From: Lineus longissimus
Lineage: Eukaryota > Nemertea > Pilidiophora > Heteronemertea > Lineidae
Assembly: GCF_910592395.1 (NCBI RefSeq)
Contig: NC_088309.1
Span: forward strand, 25,174,599-25,238,598
DNA length: 64,000 bases
Direction of reading: 5' to 3'
Shown: one piece after another, positions 1-11,036 of the stretch
Layout of the letters: each line of letters begins with the position of its first letter
How positions within the stretch are numbered: position 1 is the first letter of the stretch
Translations under genes and position numbers: made by a program
Notes under the pieces: model-generated
The model's input: the letters and a program-made list of their open reading frames with translations, nothing else
Database searches by the model: none
What the model was told of the DNA's origin: nothing

Positions 1-1541
1 GTTACAGGCAACCACCACAACGCCCATGGAGGCCAACGCTTCCCCATTATAGTCATTCCCTGATCCGTACAGGAATGAACCGCCGTGAATATATACCATC
101 ACAGGGAATTTCTTGGATCTTCCAGTCTGAAAGAAAACAGGACATTCAGCTTCAATAATATCACCATTGTTATCACAAATTCAACTTGTCGGAATTCACA
201 ACTTCAATACCACCATTAAATTGTTATTACAAATTCAAATTATCGGAATTTTCAACTTCGATACCACCATTGTTATTACAAATTCAACTAGTCGGAATTC
301 ACAACTTCAATACCACCATTGTTATTACAAATGCAATTTCTTGTCGGAATTCACACCTTCAATACCACCATTGTTATTACAAATGCAATTTCTTGTCGGA
401 ATTCACAACTTCAATACCATCATTGTTATTACAAATACAACTAGTCGGAATTCACAACTTCAATACTACCTTTGTTATTACAAATTCAACTAGTCGGAAT
501 TCACAACTTCAATACCACCATTGTTATTACAAATGCAATTTCTTGTCGGAATTCACACCTTCAATACCACCATTGTTATTACAAATGCAATTTCTTGTCG
601 GAATTCACAACTTCAATACCACCATTGTCATTACAAATTCAACTAGTCGGAATTCACATCTCCGGAATATTTTCAAGTGTGGTGAAGAAAGAAGAACAAT
701 ATCGCCAAAAAGGACCAAAATAGAACTTCAAAATTACCTTATATGGAGTATAAATATTGATGTATAAACAATCTTCCTGAACATGGAGCGTTTTGCTACT
801 CGAGCAACTCTCATTTTCTACATCACTGCACGAGACAGGCTGCGGACATTTGGGTGGCTTCTTCGTAGCATCCAGGACACCTTCCCATTCAGTTGCTGGC
901 TCGGGGTTCTGAAAAGAGGGAGGGCGAAGTGAGTAGAAAATCAATAAAGACCTGATTCCACTTTAGCAGATTCACACATATACTTTGTAGTCATACAAGG
1001 TACTCATATCCTTGATTTAATTTGTATTGGTAACTGAAATATAGTTAATGAACATTTTGAAATGGCACGCTTACCCTGAATCTGAGATCTCCCACTGGTG
1101 GCTGGGCGTAAGGCACACCAAGGAAGGAATCGATCACCTTGAACGAACCTGCAATCACAAATCGATTATCCTATATGACGCTTCATGTTTCAGAGGCACA
1201 GCAGTGGGTGGGGAGGGGGTCTTGAACATTTTCACATCCCTGAGTAAAATATTGTAGTTTACCACAACTAGCCTCCGCTCTTTTTGACTGGAACTGTGGT
1301 AAATTTTATCAACATAACTCGATTGGAATTGGAGGAATTTCGAAGGTGCCGCTCACAGAAAAGAAATATCTGGTGATAGATATTCACGAATTCTCAAAAT
1401 AATTTGCGATGACTTACCCATGTCATAGTTAAGGGTCTTCCGCCGTCCCGTAATCCTGCCGAGATTGGTGGTTATAGTTACATCATTCTCTGTGGCTACC
1501 AAGTAGAACAAGATCAAGAGGACAGGTATGTGGAGCAGCAT
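1..1541 (-). CDS. Carboxylesterase/cholinesterase-like secreted protein, 5' part (partial)
   Basis: Type-B carboxylesterase of the alpha/beta-hydrolase fold, which hydrolyses esters, or a catalytically dead adhesion relative. Four coding exons are visible on the minus strand: 1541-1418 (start ATG and signal peptide MLLHIPVLLILFYLVA), 1148-1075, 908-738 and 126-1, and the gene continues beyond the window. Phases match at every junction (1, 0, 0), giving at least 165 residues. Family motifs in order are GRITG, FLGVPYAQPPVGDLRF, the EDCLYINIYTP block and YIHGGSF, the oxyanion-hole motif. The catalytic Ser, Glu/Asp and His lie outside the window, so enzyme activity cannot be judged. A splice acceptor (tctcttttcag) sits about 20 bases upstream of the ATG, so there is a 5' UTR intron. 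The last intron is filled by a minisatellite. Neuroligin-like and true esterase are both possible. Confidence 0.93.
167..660. repeat. Minisatellite of about 50-bp units in the esterase intron
   Basis: About ten imperfect copies of a 48-54-bp unit. Each copy holds gtcggaattcac, acttcaataccacca and ttgttattacaaat. The copies fall into subtypes with either caattcaactagtc or caatttcttgtc before the core. The array lies wholly within the intron between the third and fourth esterase exons. It is open in several frames because the unit lacks stops, not because it is coding. Confidence 0.9.
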
Positions 1542-1622
1542 TCTGGTCAGAGCAACATCACTGAAAAGAGATAAGAGTAGAGCATATGGAGTATCATTCT
1601 GGTCAGAGCAACATCACTAAAA
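1528..1622. repeat. Local duplication of the esterase start region
   Basis: The stretch around the start codon and 5' UTR acceptor (about 1528-1572) is repeated with few changes at about 1588-1622. Both copies share attctggtcagagcaacat. The outer copy also contains an ATG on the minus strand, but that frame meets a stop after about 16 codons, so it is at most an upstream ORF. Confidence 0.7.
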
Positions 1623-2373
1623 ATATATCATATATTATATCATGAGGGTAGTAGGACTTATATTTATAAATAGCAGGATTATGGAGCAGAAACATATTCG
1701 AGTTTTATGAAGAAATTGGTTCCGTACTTAGCCTTCATCTTGCCCATGAAAAAAGCGACCATTTTGATATTAGCGCGCTTGAAGATAAATACAATCTTCT
1801 CTTCCCCGTGTAGAGGTTGATCATGTCAGCTCGCAGACCCGCGCGGTGCCCATCAATTTACCATGTTTGCCACCCACCTCTGGTTTATCAATCACAATCG
1901 TGCAGCTACCCGGGGTATATAGGGGTGAAAATTAGATTAGTCACTGAGGCAAATGGAATAAGATTGACTACCGGATATCCACAAACGAGTTGGGGGCGGG
2001 GAAGAGAGACAATTGCAACATGAAGTTCGGAGACATGTCTTGTGTAAGAGCTACAAGCGCCACAGATAATCTGAGCCCGGTGTAGAAGTCTGAACTGTCC
2101 TGGGGTAAAATGTCTAGGGAACAAGGGATTCTACTCAGCGCGTTATTTTGAGATGAAAAAGGAATCATTTGCTTCCGCGCAAAACACCGTGCAAAATCAG
2201 AACCTGTTGGAAAAATGACGACGTTGACGTTTATGAATACATGATCGGCAACAAAATTGGCAATCTCCGGAATTCTTGCATGCATTGTTGTGAAGACAAG
2301 GCGTGCCATGGTAACCATATACTAAGTAATCAAATGAGGAAATTACGGTGTGTTATTTTTAAGAGCGCATACG

Positions 2374-4187
2374 TGTAGCTACGGTGGCCCATTAGGGACA
2401 TCATGTTTTTTTTTAGATTCAAATACGATTTTTTTTTCTCGAATTTTCTCCACGGAATTAAGTATTTTCTCCGCGGAAATAACATTTATCTCCGCGGAAA
2501 TAACATTTATCTCCGCGGAAATAAATACTTTTCTCCACGGAATTAAGTATTTTCTCCGCGGAAATAACATTTATCTCCACGGAAATAAATACTTTTCTCC
2601 ACGGAAATAAATACTTTTCTCCACGGAAACAACATTTATCTCCGCGGAAATAACATTTATCTCCGCGGAAATAAATACTTTTCTCCACGGAATTAAGTAT
2701 TTTCTCCGCGGAAATAACATTTATCTCCACGGAAATAACATTTATCTCCGCGGAAATAAATACTTTTCTCCACGGAATTAAGTATTTTCTCCGCGGAAAT
2801 AACATTTATCTCCGCGGAAATAAATACTTTTCTCCACGGAATTAAGTATTTTCTCCGCGGAAATAACATTTATCTCCACGGAAATAAATACTTTTCTCCA
2901 CGGAAATAAATACTTTTCTCCACGGAAACAACATTTATCTCCGCGGAAATAACATTTATCTCCGCGGAAATAAATACTTTTCTCCACGGAATTAAGTATT
3001 TTCTCCGCGGAAATAACATTTATCTCCACGGAAATAACATTTATCTCCGCGGAAATAAATACTTTTCTCCACGGAATTAAGTATTTTCTCCGCGGAAATA
3101 ACATTTATCTCCACGGAAATAAATACTTTTCTCCACGGAAATAAATACTTTTCTCCACGGAAACAACATTTATCTCCGCGGAAATAACATTTATCTCCGC
3201 GGAAATAAATACTTTTCTCCACGGAATTAAGTATTTTCTCCGCGGAAATAACATTTATCTCCACGGAAATAACATTTATCTCCGCGGAAATAAATACTTT
3301 TCTCCACGGAATTAAGTATTTTCTCCGCGGAAATAACATTTATCTCCACGGAAATAAATACTTTTCTCCACGGAAATAAATACTTTTCTCCACGGAAACA
3401 ACATTTATCTCCGCGGAAATAACATTTATCTCCGCGGAAATAAATACTTTTCTCCACGGAATTAAGTATTTTCTCCGCGGAATTAAGTATTTTCTCCGCG
3501 GAAATAAATAATTGATTCCGCTGATATGATTGGTCCTGCATTTTAGAGGACGAGGTCAAGGTGAAACTATTAACCCTTAAACCCCAACCTTGCGGTAGGC
3601 TCGGGAACCAAGCTGTACAGGCGCTGCCCGCTGGAACACGAGGCCGCTTGTCAATCCCGTTTGACATTGTCAGATCTGACTATACGTGTATAGTGTTGGC
3701 ATGAAGACTGTGGAAGATGTAAGTAACACGATGATTGTCAGATTTGACAATGTCAAACGGGATTGACAAGCGGCCTCGTGTTCCAGCGGGCAGCGCCTGT
3801 ACAGCTTGGTTCCCGAGCCTACCGCAAGGTTGGGGTTTAAGGGTTAATAGTTTCACCTTGACCTCGTCCTCTAAAATGCAGGACCAATCATATCAGCGGA
3901 ATCAATTATTTATTTCCGCGGAGAAAATACTTAATTCCGCGGAGAAAATACTTAATTCCGTGGAGAAAAGTATTTATTTCCGCGGAGATAAATGTTATTT
4001 CCGCGGAGATAAATGTTGTTTCCGTGGAGAAAAGTATTTATTTCCGCGGAGATAAATGTTATTTCCGCGGAGATAAATGTTATTTCCGCGGAGAAAATAC
4101 TTAATTCCGTGGAGAAAATTCGAGAAAAAATAATCGTATTTGAATCTAAAAAAAACATGATGTCCCTAATGGGCCACCGTATGTAGC
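2374..4187. mobile_element. Palindromic foldback DNA element with 6-bp target duplication
   Basis: The element runs 2380-4181 and is flanked on both sides by TGTAGC (2374-2379 and 4182-4187). Its ends are inverted copies beginning TACGGTGGCCCATTAGGGAC. The two halves are inverted copies of each other around a loop at about 3681-3734. The inner arms (about 3490-3680 and 3735-3925) are nearly identical, with one difference visible near the loop. The left arm is about 1.3 kb and the right about 0.45 kb, because the left arm carries an amplified tandem array. There is no transposase frame; the open frames are repeats of the 21-bp unit. It fits a foldback-type, non-autonomous element moved by a cut-and-paste transposase supplied in trans. 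The superfamily is not determined. Confidence 0.85.
2440..3510. repeat. 21-22-bp tandem array with 235-bp higher-order period
   Basis: The array is built from 21-22-bp units centred on CTCCGCGGAAA or CTCCACGGAA, ending in ataacattta, ttaagtatttt or ataaatactttt. The same block order recurs at about 2541, 2840, 3075 and 3310, giving spacings of 299, 235 and 235 bp. The 299-bp copy therefore has an extra 64 bp, about three units. The right arm of the foldback element has only a short version (about 3915-4115), so expansion occurred in one arm. Confidence 0.9.
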
Positions 4188-7100
4188 GCTGTGAATAATT
4201 GAAGTGAGACGATATCAAAAACTAAGTTGAAAGCACAGTATCGATGCTTTTCGAAGGCGTTTTGTGGAAGGTTGCGTGTGTGCATGGTTTGTTATAAACA
4301 ATGAAATTGTCTTAATTCTCTATCATGCTTCTTAATAACTGCCTTATTACCCTATTTGTTCGTTTTAAAATGACCATTGAGGGAAGAACCGAGATCTGGT
4401 GTAAGGTGATATGGGGCGTCCTCGACAAACATGCCATACCAGTCGCTACAATACACAGTTAGGATATTTAGTCCCAGCCTCACCTCAAAACCAAAAAGAT
4501 ACACCAAGACTCCCTGTAGTATGTGTCGGCGTACTTTAGAAACCCGGGCAACAAGATTGATCTTTAAAAGTAATACTTATCCACGATGATCTCATGTTAT
4601 ACATGTGATCAAGCTGATGCTTTGATTGTTATGAAAGGTCAAAAGCAAGAATGTCTTTACTTGGGGCTACGGGAGTGAGGTTACGCGATGAAGGTCTTCT
4701 CGGCGAGTTGATAATAGCCTATAATAGGTCAACTCAAATGACACATTGCAGGGAATCATACGGTGGCTGGGAAAGGACATCACATGATTTTTTTTTTCAG
4801 CGTGAACATTTTTTTTTCTGAAAATATCTCAATCGATGGACTTATTATCTCGATCGCTCGAGATAAATAACTCAATCCCCTGCGACTAATCTCGATCGCC
4901 CGAGTTATCTCGAGCGATCGAGTTATTTATCTCGATCGCTCGACGTAATATCACAGATATCCTTTTTTAGCGTTTCCTGAACAATGAGTGGAAGCAGTCA
5001 GAAACGGAAACACTCGAATGATTACACCGGTAATTCGTTTTGATGGGGGTTGATCACGCGTAAAAAACACAAACTCCATGACGAACCAACAAACCACTAA
5101 CGAGCCAGCATCAGATCTCGGTGTAACCTACCTCATGGTTCCTCCTAATGACATTCCACTCTGCTGTCAGTTCGAGTGAAAGTCAACAACCCGTTTTTCC
5201 TGAAGAATCACGACGACTTGTCAGCAGTGATTGGACGGATGCGCACAGAATAATTGCAAGTGAAATTAAATCCCAAATTGAGAAGAAATGAAGCGGATTT
5301 GATTTCTTAATGATATCTTGAAGCTGCTGACAGGCTGATTCTGAGGTCATTTACATTGTACTTTTACTGGGTGGGGGCGACGGGCAAGGGGGTTACCGGT
5401 TACATAACGTTCATTTATGGATGGCAATAAAGTACATGTATAAATACATTAACATCAAGTAATGATAATGACAGGAATTAATCACTTAATGGTTACGGAT
5501 ATAATCAAGATTATTGAGGGAATCAAATGAGCGCCGGAACGCCTAATTGCCTATAGAACGTGGAGAACAGGGCTGCATAGATTAGACAATCGACAGAGCA
5601 ATATTTTCTCGATTCCTGCATGGTATATTTTTGGCCAAGTAATTACTTAGTGTCGAATTGTAGAAAGGGGTTTATCATCCTTATATCAGCGACTCTCAGA
5701 AGGTACATATTGATGGCCGTATCCACGATTTTAGCAGAAAGCTTAATAAACATGTGGTGTCAAATTGCTCGCGCCATATCATATTGGCCACGCCAACATC
5801 GGCAAAATTCATGTATATGACGTTAGCTTTGGTGTGATACTTCATGTGGTGGTGCACGATGGCGGGCGGGGGTGTCCTCCTGGCCAGTTAACATGTAATC
5901 CCACACCCAACATGTGTTCCTTTAATATGAGGTTATGACCCCAGCTTGTAATTTACGGGTATCTCCAAACTAAATCTAATAAGATGATACAACTCCTTAA
6001 CATACAGGCCAACTTATATAGACGGGCATTTTTAAATGCGATTTACATTTTCAATGCATGTTTATATTCAATGTTTCACTCATTTCGTGCCACATGATAT
6101 CACAGTTGATTGAAATAACCTAGGCTTCATTTCAAAAGTCGTAAATTGAATAGAATAGGCATTGTACTTTACAAAAAGAAACCAAACCTACATAATCATA
6201 GTGCGCTATGAACGTGCATGGCGACCCATAGTGTCATGTGCACGGGCATGGCTACCTGGTTGTATATTAATATTGGACATCGATAGTCTCGTATTGATCC
6301 AATGAACAGTAAATGACAATTCACACACGATAGACATCTGCCTTTTCCCTTCGGGCAAATAGTAGCCTTGTTTCATGTTCAGTATTGTGGTAGCATTCGA
6401 AGGGATGAATGCCCCCTTAAAGGGGTAGGCCTAGTATACATTAGGCAGCAGCTTTCTGGTCAGTAATGGCCGCAATGCACATACAGAGCTTGACGTCCGT
6501 AAGAATGTCATGTATAGTAGAAGTATGCGATGTACTGTAGCAAACACATACAAACACCACACCCTATTACTTTGGCTCTGCATGCACGTGTAGGCAAAGA
6601 TCCAAAGGGATCAAGATGCTTCAATGATGATAATGATGATGATGGTGATGATGATGAAGAGTAGCACATAATTATACATGAACTTGTACCAACGATAACT
6701 CAGGGTGATAGTACTGCAAAAACCAACTTTGAAATCACCCAATGTGTGCAACCTTTGTTATTCCCTCAGAGGGAAGAGTAAAACTCGATCAATATGACTG
6801 TCAATATGAATAAACTCGAAACCTTTATTGGTTTTTCAAGGACACTTAGCAGTTATGTTCTTGAAAATCCAATAATGACTTGACTACATTCCATTGATAA
6901 AATTGAAAATAAACATATATACATCACGAACATTACAAGTCAATAGAAGTCAAAATGACATGAACGTCGTATTTCTATGAATCAAAGTCTTGAAAAATGA
7001 CCCTTGCAGATCAATTCGTGACAGTAGATGAATCACAGAGGGGAGTAAGAACATTTTCCTAAATCATTATAATAAATTAGTGCAACTTGAGACAATAGTT

Positions 7101-7560
7101 ATAACCAGTTTGAATGATTATGCAATACCTATGGTTGGCACATCCTGAAGAGAATCAGGCCAGGAGTGAAAGGCCGGAGCACTAAACCCCTGATGTCCTC
7201 AGGCTGTGGTTGACATTTTGAGAAGTCTCGACGGTTGAGAGGGAGTTGTCTTTAACCTTGTTAACAGCTATATAATCCGAGTAAACAGAGCTATGAAAAA
7301 TAGTCTCATTCTTTTTGCAACAACCAATAACTTTCAATGCGAACGGTAATTAACGATATCAAAATAATCTTCTTTTTATAACCTAACCTTGACATCACAC
7401 CATCGCCGCCAGAATCCACCTATTCCATTTGTACATTAGCAGCTCGCCGAATCAATAACTCTGTGGAACAGTACACGAGCACTTATAGGGGAATAGGGAA
7501 TATATAGAGAATTACATACGACAAATTCCAAGCAGTGTTCGCTTCGACTTTCGTATTTTT
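4188..7560. other. No gene seen; intergenic or long 5' intron
   Basis: No frame here has splice-consistent or family-recognisable coding sequence on either strand. It holds the inverted-repeat patch near 4.8-4.95 kb and a GAT-rich microsatellite at about 6624-6660. If the exon proposed near 8.3 kb is real, this is intron of the esterase gene. Confidence 0.5.
4825..4950. repeat. Cluster of overlapping palindromes around CGATCGCTCGAG
   Basis: Three or four inverted and direct copies of a 15-bp motif (tctcgatcgctcgag and variants) are separated by ataaataactc spacers. The region can fold on itself in more than one register. A poly-T/A tract precedes it. This could be a degenerate foldback element; no target duplication was found. 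Confidence 0.6.
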
Positions 7561-7564
7561 GTCT

Positions 7565-8050
7565 TCAAATATGCAGTTGGGCAGGTTCGCTTATTTTTGT
7601 CATGAATTTACACTGACAAGAGAACAATAACAACAACATCTTGTATGCAGTTGTTCGCTTGTTTTTATTATGAATCGGCACTAACATGATTACAACAACT
7701 AACCACATCTTGCAAAACAGTTGTTCGCTTGCTGCACTAATAGGATTACAAAAACCACATCTTGCAAAACAGTTGTTCTCTTGCTGCACTAATAGGATTA
7801 CAAAAACCACATCTTGCAAAACAGTTGTTCTCTTGCTGCACTAATAGGATTACAAAAACCACGTCTTGCATGCAGTTGTTCGCTTGTTTTTGTTATGAAT
7901 CGGCACTAACATGATAACAACAACTAATTAACCACATCATGCAAAACAGTTTTTCGCTTGCTGCACTAATAGGATTAGAGAAACCACATCTTGCATGCAG
8001 TTGGTTGCGTGTTTTTATTATGAATCTGCATGAACTATGCTAACATGATA
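7565..8050. repeat. 52-bp minisatellite and diverged flanking units
   Basis: Near-exact copies start at 7741, 7793 and 7845 (period 52 bp), with taggattacaaaaaccac followed by cttgcaaaacagttgtt. More diverged units with gttatgaatcggcactaac extend the array on both sides. No coding role is seen. Confidence 0.85.
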
Positions 8051-8325
8051 TCAACAACCAGGTCGTATTGTCGCTCGCTTTGTTGTTATCAAATCTGACA
8101 GAAATGCAACAATACGTAACGCTGATCCGCCTGATCAAGTTAGCTGGTCGCAATTTGCAGTCATGACAACTATAATTTGACACACGCAGCATCCCGACTT
8201 GACATCACCATCGTCAAGATACCGATCTAGATGTCGATGATAAACCATGACACACGAAACTTCGCCATGCTGCCGCGATAATAACAAACTGATAATAAAC
8301 ACCAATAAAGAAAAGCCGTTAATAC

Positions 8326-8640
8326 TTACTTCTCCAGGGCATACGGGTATCCAAATGTCCTCTCGGGGAGCAGAATGCCCCTTGCCTGGTCACCTTTCCA
8401 CACTGGTGACAGGCCCCTCTTCCTCCTGCAAGAAGGCTGGAGTTATCCACAGATAGTCAGCGATGTGACAGAGTGCCCCTGCCGTATGGTAACTGACCGC
8501 GTTATCTCTCCCAGAGACGAGGCTGTGCCTTATACGTTATGCGGTGAAATCGAAGCGATCTTCCTGCGAGGGAGTGTGGATGAATGAAATGTTGGCGTTA
8601 GCGAAAAGGTATTGACATCTAGTTGTAGATATCATTGCAG
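8326..8640 (-). promoter_or_regulatory. Possible 5' UTR exon with TATA box for the esterase gene
   Basis: On the minus strand a consensus donor (GTAAGTATT) begins at about 8331 and ends a stretch with no long open frame. Upstream, at about 8655-8665, the minus strand reads TATAAATATA, a good TATA box, placing a start site near 8630. The only minus-strand gene that could receive this exon is the esterase, whose coding exon 1 has a splice acceptor just before the ATG. The intron would be about 6.8 kb and would contain the foldback element. This is inference; transcript data are needed. Confidence 0.3.
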
Positions 8641-8699
8641 CTGATGCCAATGTCAATATATTTATACATTGTACATTACAAGCCGCCTCGTTATATTGG

Positions 8700-9928
8700 C
8701 ACAACAACGTGTGGTTCGATATAGCGCTATTGTGCTTTTCAAGACAAACATTTTAATGTACAAGGTCGGGTATATCGTTGTCAAGTGTTTATACCTTCTG
8801 ACTGTTCCCCTTGCTTTACAAACGCTAAAACTGACGGACACGTTTACATGTAACTAGCTGTCATGGTTTTCGAAGGTTCCCCTCAACTTTACTGCAGAAA
8901 GAAATATGTACACATAGCTCTACAAAGCTCTATCTACATGTACCTTTAGTTAATGGTGTAACGAAACCATGCCAGTAACTTGTTTGTTCCGAAACTGTTT
9001 CCCTACAATAAACGGCCAGATATGAATAGTAAACAGAAAGATATCCACAGTATAGGGTGTCTCAAAAATGGTGTGGGTCCGAAACAAATCGCGAGTCACT
9101 GTGCAAGGACTACCCCAAATCATTCATTTCCATTTTTAAAGTATCCTCTATATCATTGACCAATATTGAATATATGTCAGGTTATATTATAACCACTAAG
9201 GTTGAGGGCGTGTTTTTGGGCCTCCCGATATGTGGAAAGAAAGTACCACAACTTAAGAATTTCAACATTTAGCGGCGTACCTTTCAGTTACGCGTGTGTA
9301 ACAGTGTAGATAAGGGGGCTGTATCATCCGCGCACCAAGGAAAGCAACTCGTATCCATGGCAACGTGGAAAATGAACGAAGAGAAACATATTTTCCTATC
9401 AGGTCCAGTGTTGTGCGTGCCTTTCCCGCTTGCCTTCTTTGTGAAGAGTAGGCAAAGATAAGGAAGCAGACGAATTGTCGTTGGAAGTTGACTCCACCTT
9501 TTCCTTTCAGTCGTAGTGCACAGTCAGTGATAATGACCACCAACTTTCTAGAAGACTTTTTTTCTCTCCATTACCAAACGTAAATTATGAGTGGTATATA
9601 TTAATTCAAGTTAAACAACATGAGTTGTTGAATGAATCGCTAAACAGTTGTAACAACTCCCTGATTAAATAACCAAAAAGTATCTTGTCCCACATCGATT
9701 CTCGTGGGAAAAGGTGTGCAGCCCAACATCTGACCAGATACCCGATCCGAAATTTCAACCTTATCTCTTACTCGAGTTTATTTGAATTTTTCCGGAAAGT
9801 TCATCCGCATCAGCGCTGATGAACCATGTATACATTGATATCTAAGTGATACCTAAGTGATCAAGATTATTATATATGTATAGGCCTGTTGGTTTGTCAG
9901 TGGCCGGATATCAAAATCGACAGCGACA
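8700..9928. other. No gene seen
   Basis: Neither strand holds a recognisable exon. The minus-strand open frame at 9543-9262 has no family signature and no supporting splice sites. A TATA-like run (tatatatgtata) at about 9870 precedes the CUB-like gene. Confidence 0.5.
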
Positions 9929-10766
9929 ATGACGTGGAACGTTCTCCTTGCGGTCCTTGCATTAGTGGGTGGAGCCTTCTCTTTCGGTAAGTGCGTGTTC
10001 ATTAACGCATATCATCTGTATACGCCTCGTCCTGCTTATAAGTTATGGATTCTCTTAGCTGTTACGATGAATGACTCTTATATTCTTGGGCGTAGCTAGC
10101 GGCGGAAGAGGAACAGGGGGTCAAAGAAGTCACCAAAAAAATGTGGGGCAGTGTTTTTGACCTTGATTTGTCCGGATAAATTTTGAAAAGTGTCATTTTG
10201 TCATCCCCCACATCTCCGGGAGAGTCTTTTCCGAGTAAACCGTTTCAAAAATGCCCTGTTACTCACCATCTTCTTTCAGATTCACTGGAAGGCACCATAA
10301 AATATGTTTTCCATCCTGGCGGTGGCCAGAAACTTATCACTCTTCCTCCTGGAGGACTGCCTGGTACTAGGATAGCCCTAACGGTCAAACATCTGAGCCT
10401 AGCACCAGGAGAATCATTTAAAATCTTCGATGGCCAGTGCAATGATTCACCAGTGTTGACTTCCCAAGTCTGGTCTAAGGAGGCCCTGTACAGAGAAGTA
10501 ATAGGAACCACTTTCGAGTCCAAAGGAAACGTCGCGTGCGTCCAATTTAGAGCCGGGAGTATACCAGGTGCTGTTGAAGTTTACTACAAAGGTAAGGAGG
10601 TATAACGCAGTAGTTTTCTGACCCCACTGGGGTTCAGGTCTGCAATACTGAGGATGTCGAAATGATGCCAGGCCAGTGTTGTGCTCCATATTTTAGCGGT
10701 CCTAGATCTTCGTATGTTTTATAAATTTGGAATCTCTCGTTTTCAGCAATACAATCCAGAGGCTGA
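9929..10766 (+). CDS. Small secreted single-CUB-domain-like protein
   Basis: Three exons: 9929-9986, 10280-10591 and 10747-10766 (stop TGA). Both introns are phase 1 with good GT-AG sites, and the product is 129 residues. Exon 1 is almost all signal peptide (MTWNVLLAVLALVGGAFSFG). Exon 2 holds one beta-sandwich-like domain with CUB features: ALTVKHLSLAPGESFKIFDG, the GTTFESKGNVACVQFRAGS strand and a final VEVYYK. Only two cysteines are present in the mature part (DGQC and VAC), so one disulfide, where a classical CUB domain has two. A poly(A) signal AATAAA lies at 10844. The role is unknown; such proteins are often extracellular or mucus-associated. A spermadhesin-like fold is the nearest alternative. 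The gene model is firm and the family call is less so. Confidence 0.75.
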
Positions 10767-10843
10767 AGGACCAGATGCGAGCCAAGTCATGGAGGAGTGT
10801 GTCATAAAACTGGACCAGATTACTTTGTCTGATGATTACACCT

Positions 10844-10849
10844 AATAAA
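10844..10849 (+). terminator. Poly(A) signal of the CUB-like gene
   Basis: AATAAA lies about 80 bases after the stop codon at 10766. Confidence 0.6.
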
Positions 10850-10913
10850 GCTGATTTGGCAACAAATACAGAATGAAATAATAGAAGTTCCATACTTCAT
10901 TCACTCTCCTGAT

Positions 10914-11036
10914 ACCTATAATAGGGAGTTTGCGCAACCCCCCCGAAACGTCAACGTGAACGGCTTTTCCATTGTTCGACTTCGTTATCAGGTCGAACAA
11001 TGAGGTCATGCATTTGCAAAAACTCCCTATAATGCA
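10914..11036. repeat. Possible MITE-like inverted repeat
   Basis: Inverted ends of about 20 bp share ATAGGGAGTTT and GCAA, with a 125-bp interior holding a second small inverted pair (gttcgac / gtcgaac). No clear target duplication is visible. Confidence 0.4.

Noticed and set aside
186-767. Long open frames of 83-193 residues on the plus strand
   Set aside because: They are translations of the 50-bp minisatellite in three frames. The unit lacks stops, and real minus-strand exons overlap the ends.
2440-3510. CRISPR-like regular repeats
   Set aside because: Units are contiguous with no unique spacers and the genome is clearly animal.
2458-4218. Repetitive open frames of 86-146 residues in both strands
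   Set aside because: They are read-throughs of the 21-22-bp units in the foldback element. There is no transposase or other domain, and identical proteins appear on both strands because of the palindrome.
8247-8587. Possible plus-strand coding exon
   Set aside because: No family similarity; the only splice signal is a minus-strand donor, so I prefer a non-coding leader exon.
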